From: an uncultured Lutibacter sp. | GTDB lineage: Bacteria > Bacteroidota > Bacteroidia > Flavobacteriales > Flavobacteriaceae | Assembly (NCBI GenBank): GCA_913061425.1 | Contig: CAJXUO010000012.1 | Location: 1-11,728, forward strand | Reading direction: 5' to 3' | Length of the DNA: 11,728 nucleotides | Shown here: piece by piece, positions 1 to 7,082 of the stretch | Position numbering within the stretch: position 1 is the first letter of the stretch | How the letters are laid out: each line of letters opens with the position of its first letter | Translations under genes and position numbers: made by a program | Notes under the pieces: model-generated | Databases searched by the model: none | Told to the model about the DNA's origin: nothing | The model's input: only the letters and a program-made list of their open reading frames with translations

Positions 1-949
1 TATAATGTTTACTTGACTGATTCATCTGTTCTATTGTGCTAAAATATCCTGGAGCAAGCCATAGAGAAGCACTTTGAGCCTTATCAAGTACACTTTCAAA
101 ACTTAATTGTAAACTGCCCTTTCCTTTACTTTCTTGCCATAAGTAATCCGTATTTGCATCGTTTAAAAACTGTGCAACAAAACTTTCTCCTGCAGGCAAA
201 TTCCAAACATCCTTAAATAGTGCGCCTGACAAAACGGTTGGTTTAGTAGTTGCTTTTAAGGCTAATTCTTTTGCTTTATTATATTGATCTTGAATACTAT
301 TGAATATAGAATCTGCTCGTTGCTCTTTGTCAAATAAAACTCCGAAAAAACGAATCCACTCAACTCTTCCTAACGGTGTTTTTTCTAACCAATCCCCATT
401 ATATACTACAGGAATACCGCTTTTTTCTACTGTAGATAGTGATTTATTTGATCCGCTAACAGAAAAGCCTACAACTAAATCAGGTTCAATATCAATCAAA
501 ATTTCGGTGTTGATATTAGCATCCATTCCCAATTCCCTTATACTTCCTTCATCTATCAACTTTCTCGTTTTTGGAGATGATACATATTTTGTACTCGGAA
601 AACCGATTAAAGCTTCTTCAACTTCCAATAATTCTAACATTGGAATATGAGTTGTGCTTGTTACTACAATTTTTTTAATAGGAATTTGTATTATTTTATC
701 GGTTTCAGAGAACTGTGAACGATCGGTTGTGCTTGATACCAATATATATTCATAGTCTCTTTTAGAATCTTTGTACGGCGCCTTTATTGTTAACTTTTTA
801 TAATCATTAAACTGCTCTATTACAAAGCCTTGTGCTAATTTAATTGAAGTGTTAGTATTTGTATTCAAAATTTCTTTTTTCACCTCTTTTTTACACGAAA
901 CAAACAAGAAAATAAAAGAAAAAAGTAGTGAATAGAAATGGTTTTTCAT
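1..949 (-). CDS. ABC transporter substrate-binding lipoprotein, BtuF-like (partial, C-terminus beyond left edge)
   Basis: Reading the minus strand from the ATG at 949 gives 316 uninterrupted codons that run off the left edge. The N-terminus is a lipoprotein signal: a basic start, a hydrophobic stretch (residues 5-17) and a lipobox FVSC with Cys19 as the lipid-bearing residue. The residues after Cys are KKEVKKE, not a strongly acidic run, so a periplasm-facing anchor is more likely than surface export. The body matches the type-III periplasmic binding fold (family PF01497): a repeated pair of Rossmann-like halves with the hallmark 'EILIDIEPDLVVGFS' at 149-163, then 'VEWIRFFGVLFDKE' at 196-209. 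Such proteins bind cobalamin, haem or ferric siderophores and deliver them to BtuCD/FecCD-type permeases. The divergent BtuB-like receptor and the cobalamin riboswitch next door favour cobalamin (inference). The family usually runs to about 350-390 residues, so only a short C-terminal part is missing. Substrate specificity cannot be read from the sequence alone. Confidence 0.88.
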   Translation of the reverse strand, partial: MKNHFYSLLFSFIFLFVSCKKEVKKEILNTNTNTSIKLAQGFVIEQFNDYKKLTIKAPYKDSKRDYEYILVSSTTDRSQFSETDKIIQIPIKKIVVTSTTHIPMLELLEVEEALIGFPSTKYVSSPKTRKLIDEGSIRELGMDANINTEILIDIEPDLVVGFSVSGSNKSLSTVEKSGIPVVYNGDWLEKTPLGRVEWIRFFGVLFDKEQRADSIFNSIQDQYNKAKELALKATTKPTVLSGALFKDVWNLPAGESFVAQFLNDANTDYLWQESKGKGSLQLSFESVLDKAQSASLWLAPGYFSTIEQMNQSSKHY

Positions 950-994
950 TGTCAATAAAATTAAGTTTCGAAGGTATTAAAAATCTTCTCGTTA

Positions 995-1027
995 TTTAGT
1001 TAGAGAATTATAATATTTATACTTTTG
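995..1027 (+). promoter_or_regulatory. Bacteroidota-type promoter for the riboswitch and btuB-like receptor
   Basis: TACTTTTG at 1020-1027 matches the Bacteroidota -7 consensus TAnnTTTG exactly. A TTTAG at 995-999 lies 20 bases upstream, at the -33 position, though it is only an approximate match to TTTG/TTG. Transcription would begin around 1033, just ahead of the first riboswitch helix, which fits well. The assignment is by consensus and position only. Confidence 0.6.
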
Positions 1028-1034
1028 CCGCGAT

Positions 1035-1290
1035 TATGGTTTTCAAGTCTATATTTTTTAGACACGAAATTAATAGGGAATTTGGTTTAAATCCAATACT
1101 GTTCCCGCAACTGTAAACTTAGTCACTTTTTTTTATAAGTGATGGTTACTGTTAAATCTTTAATACCACTGTTCTGTAGAATGGGAAGGTAAACAGTAAT
1201 ACGTGAGTCAGGAGACCTGCCATAAGAATTGAGTAACAAACTTTCGGGAAGAAAGGTTTGGTATAGAGCGTTTCTATTCCCAAATTTTTA
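1035..1290 (+). ncRNA. Cobalamin riboswitch (RF00174-like) in the leader of the TonB-dependent receptor
   Basis: The leader holds the conserved core of cobalamin riboswitches. GGGAA at 1076-1080 pairs with TTCCC at 1102-1106. Between them, GGTTTAAATCC corresponds to the family's GGTGAAAATCC motif, and the core continues with CCCGCAACTGTAA at 1104-1116. The B12 box, GAGTCAGGAGACCTGCC, is at 1205-1221 and is almost a perfect consensus. A 5-bp hairpin GTCTA/TAGAC (1047-1051 with 1059-1063) fits a peripheral P2 arm, and ACTGTT/AACAGT around 1169-1198 fits another arm. Family knowledge says these RNAs bind adenosylcobalamin or related corrinoids and switch off B12 uptake and synthesis genes. It lies 38 bases ahead of the receptor start and has no complementary role for the divergent lipoprotein gene. 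The outer ends are approximate because P1 was not folded by computation. Confidence 0.93.
1257..1289 (+). terminator. Terminator-like hairpin, probable expression platform of the riboswitch
   Basis: TTTGG (1257-1261) pairs with CCAAA (1280-1284), and ATAGA (1263-1267) pairs with TCTAT (1273-1277) around a GCGTT loop. An internal mismatch/bulge separates the two helices, and TTTTT follows at 1285-1289. An upstream hairpin, CAAACTTTC (1237-1245) with GAAAGGTTTG (1251-1260), shares bases 1257-1260 with the terminator stem. The two structures are therefore mutually exclusive, as expected of a switch. The stem is AT-rich and imperfect, so control at translation instead is possible. Confidence 0.5.
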
Positions 1291-1327
1291 CCTGATTTAA
1301 TTAGTATTGAATTATTAAATCATTAAA

Positions 1328-3271
1328 ATGAACAAATCAATTATTAAATGTAGTGCCTTAGCACTGATGTTGACTGCAAATGTTGCATTTGCACAAGAAA
1401 AACAAGAAGAAAAAGTAGAACAGTTAGAAGAAGTAGTTCTTTCTGATTCTAGATTTGAATTGAAAAAAGAAAATTCAGGAAAAGTAATTTACAAAATCAC
1501 ACAAAAAGACATTCAAGAAAATGCTGGTAAAACAGTAGTTGATTTACTGGATTACGTTGCTGGAATTGAGATTAGTGGGAATAATAATACAGATGGTAGC
1601 AATATAGGTTTGTATTTTAGAGGCGGTCGCAATCGTCAAGTTGCAATAATGATTGATGGTGTGTTGGTGAGTGATCCAACAGGAATTGCATCTACGTACA
1701 ATTTGAACTTATTAAATGTAGATCAAATTGATTCTATCGAAATTTTAAAAGGGTCTTCAAGTACTTTGTACGGTTCTGGTGCGGCAACAGGTGTTATTAA
1801 CATCACACTTAAAAAGGCTTCTAAATCTCCTATTTCTTTTAACTATACTGCAAGTTTAGGAACAAACAACACACAGAGAAATCGTAAAAATAATTTTGAT
1901 GAACTCAATCAAAATGTTGGAGTTAGAGGAACTTTAAAGAAGTTTAAGTATCTCGCAAATTATAGCGTTTCAAAATCAGATGGAATGTCTGCAGCCAATG
2001 ATGAAAATGCTGCAACTCCTTTTGAAAATGATGCTTTTTTAGGGAACAACGGTTTATTGAAATTAGGCTATGAAATCAATGATAAAATGGATGTAGAGCT
2101 ATTTGGAAACTACAATAAATACGAATATGAGTATGATGGAGGAGCTTATTATGATTCCGACATTAATAATGGATATGAAGAAGAATTGAAATTCGGACTG
2201 AAATCGAGCTTTAAATATGAAAAAGGTGAATTAGTCGCTATCCTTTCTAAAAGTGACTTAGAAAGAGGATTTGATAGTTTTAACGGCTGGACAAACACAA
2301 CTGACAGTTATGTATATCAAGGGAAAAGTATATCTGCCGAATTGATTAACAAGTATAATATCTCTGAAGAAATTCACGCTATACTAGGCGTAAACTATCA
2401 AAATTTTGATAATCAAACAAATACTCCTTTTGGAAATATCAGTAAAGATATCGCTAACTACTCAACACTTGATCCGTATGCAAGTGCTATTTATAAAGGT
2501 AAAAATGGATTAAACATGAATGTAGGAGTTCGTTTAAATAACCATAGTGAATATGGCAGCCATATTATTTATCATGCAAATCCATCATATAATATTATTT
2601 CCAATGAAGAGACTAAACTAAAAGTTTTAGGATCATATTCTACAGCATTTATTGCACCAAGCACGTATCAATTATTTTCAGATTATGGAAGCCTTGAGTT
2701 GAATCCAGAAGAAAATACAACCATCGAATTTGGATTTGACACATCATATAAAAAATGGTTAAAGGCAACAAGTGTTTTCTTTTATAGAAATGAGGATAGC
2801 AAAATTATTTTTGTGACAGATCCTACAACTTTTGCAAGTCAATATGATAATACAGCGAACACAACAAATGCTAAAGGTGTTGAAACAACTGTGAATCTAA
2901 TACCTGTAGATAGAGTAAGAGTTGATTTTACTCATACGGTAACAAACAAAAGTGATGATTTAAATTACATTCCTAAAAATAAATTTACTGCAAGAGTGTC
3001 TACAACTTTACTAAAGAACACTACCTTTTCAGTAGGATATAAAAATGTATCCGAAAGAACTTACTTCGATCAATGGGGATCTTTTGGAACAGCAGGTGAA
3101 GATGTTGTTTTAGATGCTTATAATTTGATTGATTTCAATGCAAACTATACATGTAACAATGCAACCTTCTTTGTTTTATTAGACAATGTTTTTAATGAAG
3201 ATTATGAGGATGTATTAGGGTTTTCTACAAGAGGTAGAAATGTAAAATTAGGATTGAAATTAAATTTCTAA
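1328..3271 (+). CDS. btuB: TonB-dependent outer-membrane receptor, BtuB-like (cobalamin uptake)
   Basis: This 647-residue protein is a complete TonB-dependent transporter that should import cobalamin across the outer membrane using TonB-ExbBD energy. Residues 1-22 are a Sec signal peptide ending in AFA before QEK. A TonB-box-like EEVVLS lies at 34-39. The plug domain covers about 50-163, with 'VDLLDYVAGIEI' (71-82), 'YFRGG' (96-100), 'MIDGV' (108-112), 'IDSIEILKGSSSTLYGSGA' (134-152) and 'GVINITLK' (155-162). The rest is a beta-barrel of alternating strands and ends in LKLNF, with the terminal Phe typical for BAM insertion. The length is close to the usual BtuB (about 600-650) and much shorter than SusC-type proteins. 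The cobalamin riboswitch directly upstream makes corrinoid the probable substrate. The start follows an A/T-rich leader without Shine-Dalgarno sequence, as is normal in this phylum. The gene ends 24 bases before a terminator. Confidence 0.92.
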   Translation: MNKSIIKCSALALMLTANVAFAQEKQEEKVEQLEEVVLSDSRFELKKENSGKVIYKITQKDIQENAGKTVVDLLDYVAGIEISGNNNTDGSNIGLYFRGGRNRQVAIMIDGVLVSDPTGIASTYNLNLLNVDQIDSIEILKGSSSTLYGSGAATGVINITLKKASKSPISFNYTASLGTNNTQRNRKNNFDELNQNVGVRGTLKKFKYLANYSVSKSDGMSAANDENAATPFENDAFLGNNGLLKLGYEINDKMDVELFGNYNKYEYEYDGGAYYDSDINNGYEEELKFGLKSSFKYEKGELVAILSKSDLERGFDSFNGWTNTTDSYVYQGKSISAELINKYNISEEIHAILGVNYQNFDNQTNTPFGNISKDIANYSTLDPYASAIYKGKNGLNMNVGVRLNNHSEYGSHIIYHANPSYNIISNEETKLKVLGSYSTAFIAPSTYQLFSDYGSLELNPEENTTIEFGFDTSYKKWLKATSVFFYRNEDSKIIFVTDPTTFASQYDNTANTTNAKGVETTVNLIPVDRVRVDFTHTVTNKSDDLNYIPKNKFTARVSTTLLKNTTFSVGYKNVSERTYFDQWGSFGTAGEDVVLDAYNLIDFNANYTCNNATFFVLLDNVFNEDYEDVLGFSTRGRNVKLGLKLNF

Positions 3272-3290
3272 TCAAAACTATTCAATAAAA

Positions 3291-3323
3291 AAAGCCTCAA
3301 ATTCTAAATTTGAGACTTTTTTT
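3291..3323. terminator. Bidirectional intrinsic terminator between convergent genes
   Basis: CTCAAATT (3296-3303) and AATTTGAG (3307-3314) form a perfect 8-bp stem with a 3-base loop. After one mismatch the pairing continues into flanking A and T tracts (3287-3293 and 3317-3323). The T run after the stem on the plus strand and the A run before it mean it can stop transcription of the receptor and of the minus-strand gene at 3328-3846. Confidence 0.85.
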
Positions 3324-3327
3324 ATGT

Positions 3328-3846
3328 TTAAAACATTTCTTTGACTTCTTCTTTTATAAAGGTCAATCCAGTTGTTGAAGGAGGATTCCCTTCAACCATA
3401 CGCTTTAAAATAGCCTCTCTTAACTCTTGAGCATTTGTAACATTATTGCCTTCTGCAGTTTTCTTAATAATATGCGTTGTTGCATTTTTTGAAGTTACCA
3501 ACACGCTCCAGCATTCTTCGCTAATATAAATTTGCTGTGATAAATTATGCTCAAATTCTTGCTCAACACTTTGAACTAATTTCTGAACATAGAGTTCTTT
3601 ATCTTCTGAAGTAGGAGTGACTCTTATTAATAATTTTGAAGGATTGATACGCTCCATAAACAATGTCATTCTTTCGTATGCATCTATGCGCATTGAAAGC
3701 ATTTGTTTTTTATCTTCTCTAACAAGTTTGAAGTTTTCTCTATTTTGCTCTTTTTTAAATTGAATTGAAAAGAAGTAATACGCAACTAAGCCTGTTACAA
3801 TTGATGGAATTGTGTAACTTACTATTTCTATAATTTTTTCGATCAT
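3328..3846 (-). CDS. Uncharacterised membrane-anchored protein with cytoplasmic helical domain
   Basis: I do not recognise a named family in this 172-residue protein. Residues 6-27 form one hydrophobic segment (IEIVSYTIPSIVTGLVAYYFF), preceded by a short N-terminus and followed by a strongly basic, polar stretch (QFKKEQNRENFKLVREDKKQ, about 29-48). By the positive-inside rule, most of the protein would sit in the cytoplasm. The remainder is rich in charged residues with predicted helical character: 'RIDAYERMTLFMERINPSKLL' in the middle and 'TTGLTFIKEEVKEMF' at the end. No cysteine pairs, metal motifs or catalytic signatures stand out. It is transcribed alone, with an exact TATATTTG -7 element about 24 bases upstream and a shared terminator downstream. 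The coding assignment rests on its clean length, the promoter and terminator fit, and a plausible membrane topology. Confidence 0.8.
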   Translation of the reverse strand: MIEKIIEIVSYTIPSIVTGLVAYYFFSIQFKKEQNRENFKLVREDKKQMLSMRIDAYERMTLFMERINPSKLLIRVTPTSEDKELYVQKLVQSVEQEFEHNLSQQIYISEECWSVLVTSKNATTHIIKKTAEGNNVTNAQELREAILKRMVEGNPPSTTGLTFIKEEVKEMF

Positions 3847-3869
3847 TTTATTAACTTAAAATATAAAAA

Positions 3870-3877
3870 CAAATATA
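3870..3877 (-). promoter_or_regulatory. Bacteroidota -7 promoter element for the minus-strand membrane protein gene
   Basis: On the minus strand this reads TATATTTG, an exact TAnnTTTG match, 23 bases ahead of the ATG at 3846. The bases 20 upstream read TTTAC, only a partial match to the -33 element. A short untranslated leader would result. Confidence 0.5.
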
Positions 3878-3915
3878 GGATTATTTGATTTTAATAAGTA
3901 AACAAATTTGTCAAT

Positions 3916-3923
3916 AACTTTTG
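3916..3923 (+). promoter_or_regulatory. Possible -7 promoter element for the UvrD-like helicase
   Basis: AACTTTTG differs from TAnnTTTG by one base and lies 28 bases before the TTG codon at 3952. No convincing -33 element is seen at the right spacing. A start site near 3930 would give a leader of about 20 bases, which is compatible with the TTG or GTG start. Confidence 0.3.
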
Positions 3924-3951
3924 TTGTTTCACTCTAAGCAACGCCGTATTT

Positions 3952-6312
3952 TTGAATTCTAAGAAAATTGTAGTGTCAGAATATTTAAACGAACTTAACG
4001 AAGCGCAAAAAGCAGCTGTACTCCACATGAATGGACCAATGATTATCATTGCTGGTGCAGGATCTGGAAAAACACGTGTACTAACCTATAGAATTGCTCA
4101 TTTAATGAATCAAGGTGTAGATTCATTTAATATTCTATCCTTAACGTTTACCAATAAAGCAGCACGAGAAATGAAAGATCGTATTGCGAAGGTTGTTGGT
4201 TCTAGTGAAGCGAAAAATTTATGGATGGGAACTTTTCACTCTGTTTTTGCTCGTATACTTCGCTCTGAAGCTGATAAATTGGGTTTTCCTTCCAATTTTA
4301 CAATTTATGACACACAAGATTCTGTGCGTCTTTTATCAGCAATTATTAAAGAAATGCAATTGGATAAAGAGCGCTATAAACCAAAACAGGTTTTAAGTCG
4401 CATCTCTCAATTCAAGAACAGTTTAATAACTGTAAACGCATATTTTGGAAATTCCGATTTAATGGAAGCCGATAAGATGGCTAGTAGACCACAAATGGGG
4501 AAAATTTACAGACAATATGTAGAGCGTTGTTTTAAATCTGGAGCAATGGATTTTGATGATTTAATTTTAAGAACCAATGAATTGTTAAATCGTTTTCCAG
4601 AAGTACTCGCTAAATATCAAGATAGATTTAGGTATATTATGGTAGATGAGTACCAAGATACAAATCATTCACAATACTCTATCGTTAAAGCTTTGGCTGA
4701 CCGTTTTCAAAACATATGTGTTGTAGGTGATGACTCACAAAGTATTTATTCGTTTAGAGGTGCCAATATTCAGAATATTCTAAACTTTCAAAAAGATTAT
4801 GATGATGTAAGTATTTTTAAATTAGAACAAAATTATAGATCTTCAAGTAATATTGTCAAGGCTGCTAATAGCATTATTGAAAAAAACAAAACACGTCTTG
4901 ATAAAGAAATTTGGACCGCAAACAGTGAAGGTTCAAAAATAAAAATAATGCGTACTTTCTCTGATGCAGAAGAAGGTCGTTTTGTTGCCGATTCTATTTT
5001 TGAAAACAAAATGAACAAGCAACTTCATAATGACAATTTTGCAATTTTATATCGTACAAACGCCCAATCAAGAGCCCTTGAGGATGCACTGCGAAAAAAA
5101 GATATTGCTTATAGAATATATGGTGGAGTTTCATTTTACCAGCGAAAAGAAATTAAAGATACCTTAGGTTATTTGCGTTTGTTGATCAATCCAAATGATG
5201 AAGAAGCATTTAAAAGAGTGATTAATTATCCTGCTCGTGGAATTGGCTCAACAACAATAGATAAATTAGCAGTTGCTGCAAATCATTATAAAAAATCAAT
5301 TTTTGAAATTGTTCAAAATTTAGATGCTATTGACTTAAAAATCAATTCAGGAACTCGATTAAAACTGTCCAACTTTGCAACAATGATTCAGAGATTTCAA
5401 ATAGAAGCTCAGACTAAAGATGCACTTGAAGTGACCGAATTGTTAGTAAGACAAACACGTATTATAAAAGATTTAGAAGCAGACGGCACTCCAGAAGCAG
5501 TAAGTAGAGTAGAGAATGTTCAGGAATTAATGAACGGAATTAAAGATTTTATTGATGCTCAAAAAGTTAAAGATGAAGATGCGTCACTAGCATTTTTCTT
5601 AGAAGATGTTGCTTTAGCTACCGATTTTGATAATGACAAAAAGGATGATAAGCCTAAAGTTTCTCTGATGACTATTCACTTGTCAAAAGGACTGGAATAT
5701 CCAATTGTTTATATTGTTGGCTTAGAAGAAACATTGTTTCCTTCAGCAATGAGTATGAATACTAGAAGTGAATTGGAAGAGGAGCGAAGACTGTTTTATG
5801 TAGCTTTAACAAGAGCAGAAAAAGAAGCCTATATAAGTTATGCAGAATCACGTTATCGTTGGGGAAAATTAATAGATTGTGAACCAAGTAGATTTTTAGA
5901 AGAAATTGATGAGCAATTTATAGAGCAGTTGAGACCAAGAGCCAAAGCACTACAAAATAAATTTATATCTAGTGATATTTTTGGAGATATACCTCCAAAT
6001 ATGGTTCGGTTTAAAAAACCACTTTCGAGAACTACAATGCCTAAGCCAAAACAAATCCCAAAAACAATTCAACCAAAGTTTAAACCTTCAAGTAAATTTA
6101 AAAAACTTGAAAGCTCTTCTGATACCCGTAAAACAAACTTATTTGATAGTACTATTACTGTTGGTAATTTTGTAGAACATCAACGTTTTGGAAAAGGAGA
6201 AGTAATTAGCTTAGAAGGTATTGGTGCTAACAAAAAAGCAGAAATAACTTTTGCAAATCATGGTACCAAAAAACTACTATTACAATTTGCTAAACTTAAA
6301 ATTCTTGGCTAA
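3952..6312 (+). CDS. uvrD: ATP-dependent DNA helicase, UvrD/PcrA/Rep family (SF1A)
   Basis: This 786-residue protein carries all the SF1A helicase motifs in order. They are the Q motif (LNELNEAQKAAV, 12-23), Walker A (AGAGSGKT, 34-41), motif Ia (TFTNKAAREMKDR, 65-77), Walker B (VDEYQDTN, 231-238), motif III (GDDSQSIYSFRGA, 259-271), motif IV (QNYRSS, 293-298), motif V (MTIHLSKGLEYPIVYIVGLE, 573-592) and motif VI (EEERRLFYVALTRAEKE, 609-625). A basic, Pro/Lys-rich linker (about 686-728) leads to a C-terminal Tudor-like domain (NFVEHQRFGKGEVISLEG, 739-756) typical of UvrD/PcrA. The family unwinds DNA in nucleotide excision and mismatch repair and removes stalled polymerase or recombinase. The start needs care: there is no ATG before codon 26, and starting there would cut off the Q motif. 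TTG at 3952 or GTG at 3973 keeps it, and the frame is closed by a stop at 3895-3897. Which of UvrD or PcrA it should be called is a naming matter. Confidence 0.95.
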   Translation: MNSKKIVVSEYLNELNEAQKAAVLHMNGPMIIIAGAGSGKTRVLTYRIAHLMNQGVDSFNILSLTFTNKAAREMKDRIAKVVGSSEAKNLWMGTFHSVFARILRSEADKLGFPSNFTIYDTQDSVRLLSAIIKEMQLDKERYKPKQVLSRISQFKNSLITVNAYFGNSDLMEADKMASRPQMGKIYRQYVERCFKSGAMDFDDLILRTNELLNRFPEVLAKYQDRFRYIMVDEYQDTNHSQYSIVKALADRFQNICVVGDDSQSIYSFRGANIQNILNFQKDYDDVSIFKLEQNYRSSSNIVKAANSIIEKNKTRLDKEIWTANSEGSKIKIMRTFSDAEEGRFVADSIFENKMNKQLHNDNFAILYRTNAQSRALEDALRKKDIAYRIYGGVSFYQRKEIKDTLGYLRLLINPNDEEAFKRVINYPARGIGSTTIDKLAVAANHYKKSIFEIVQNLDAIDLKINSGTRLKLSNFATMIQRFQIEAQTKDALEVTELLVRQTRIIKDLEADGTPEAVSRVENVQELMNGIKDFIDAQKVKDEDASLAFFLEDVALATDFDNDKKDDKPKVSLMTIHLSKGLEYPIVYIVGLEETLFPSAMSMNTRSELEEERRLFYVALTRAEKEAYISYAESRYRWGKLIDCEPSRFLEEIDEQFIEQLRPRAKALQNKFISSDIFGDIPPNMVRFKKPLSRTTMPKPKQIPKTIQPKFKPSSKFKKLESSSDTRKTNLFDSTITVGNFVEHQRFGKGEVISLEGIGANKKAEITFANHGTKKLLLQFAKLKILG

Positions 6313-6320
6313 AATAGTAG

Positions 6321-6342
6321 ATATTTATTTTTAAATAAATAT
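6321..6342. repeat. Perfect A/T inverted repeat after the helicase gene
   Basis: ATATTTATTT (6321-6330) and AAATAAATAT (6333-6342) are perfect reverse complements separated by two bases. It sits 9 bases after the helicase stop codon. It may act as a weak transcript end or stability hairpin, but it has no G/C pairs and no clear T tract, so I would not call it a proven terminator. Confidence 0.35.
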
Positions 6343-6343
6343 A

Positions 6344-6374
6344 TTGTTAAATATGAGTAATTGATGTAATTTGC
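6344..6374 (+). promoter_or_regulatory. Probable promoter of the DUF4290-murA operon
   Basis: TTG at 6344-6346 is followed after 20 bases by TAATTTGC (6367-6374). This is a near match to the -7 element TAnnTTTG with a one-base shorter internal spacer. The start of transcription would be near 6380, giving a leader of about 40 bases before the ATG at 6423. Confidence 0.45.
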
Positions 6375-6422
6375 ACATCCAATTTCTTATAGATAGAAAT
6401 TATTAACTTCAATAGTGATACT

Positions 6423-7079
6423 ATGACATTTGACTTACAATACAACTCTGAAAGAACCAATTTAATTATTCCAGAATACGGAAGACATATACAGCAATTA
6501 GTAAATCATTGCGTGAGTCTTGAGGACTTAGAAGAGCGTAATAAAATGTCAAAAGCAATTGTAAATGTGATGGGCAATTTACAGCCGCATTTACGTGATG
6601 TACCAGATTTTAAACACAAACTTTGGGATCAATTATTCATAATGTCTGATTTTAAATTGGAAGCAGAATCACCGTATCCACAGCCTTCAAGAGAAGAATT
6701 AGCAGAAAAGCCAGATCCATTACCATATCCAAAAACAGCATCTAAATATAGATTTTACGGGAACAACATTCAGACTATGATTGATGTTGCAAACAGTTGG
6801 GAAGCGGGAGATGCTAAAGAAGGGCTTACTTTTGTGATTGCAAATCACATGAAGAAGTGTTACTTAAATTGGAATAAAGATACTGTTGATGATTCAGCAA
6901 TTTTCAAACATTTATTTGATTTATCTGATGGAAAGATAGACTTGAGAAATACAGAGGAAAAGTTAGCTGAAAGCCATACTTTGATTAGAAAGAGACCACC
7001 TGTTAAGAGTCAGAATTATCAAAAGAATAAAAATCAGAAGAATAATAACAATAAGAATTATCGTAAAAAAACTAGATGA
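6423..7079 (+). CDS. DUF4290 domain-containing protein
   Basis: This 218-residue protein matches the Bacteroidota-specific DUF4290 family (PF14123). The family start 'MTFDLQYNSERTNLIIPEYGRHIQQLV' (1-27) is recognisable, as are the helical 'VNVMGNLQPHLRDVPDFKHKLWDQLF' (48-73) and the Pro-rich 'PYPQPSREELAEKPDPLPYP' (84-103). No signal peptide or membrane segment is visible, so it is probably cytoplasmic. The last 30 residues are a low-complexity tail of Lys, Asn, Gln and Arg (about 189-218), the sort of tail that contacts nucleic acid or other polyanions, but this is inference. Its function is unknown as far as I know. The gene ends three bases before murA, so the two are almost certainly co-transcribed and translationally coupled. 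That hints at a link with cell-wall synthesis or growth. It has no catalytic motif I can name. Confidence 0.9.
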   Translation: MTFDLQYNSERTNLIIPEYGRHIQQLVNHCVSLEDLEERNKMSKAIVNVMGNLQPHLRDVPDFKHKLWDQLFIMSDFKLEAESPYPQPSREELAEKPDPLPYPKTASKYRFYGNNIQTMIDVANSWEAGDAKEGLTFVIANHMKKCYLNWNKDTVDDSAIFKHLFDLSDGKIDLRNTEEKLAESHTLIRKRPPVKSQNYQKNKNQKNNNNKNYRKKTR

Positions 7080-7082
7080 TTT

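Noticed and set aside
300..650. An open frame of 116 codons on the plus strand
   Set aside because: It lies antisense to the substrate-binding lipoprotein, whose minus-strand frame runs uninterrupted with a lipobox and family motifs. The plus-strand translation resembles no protein I know.
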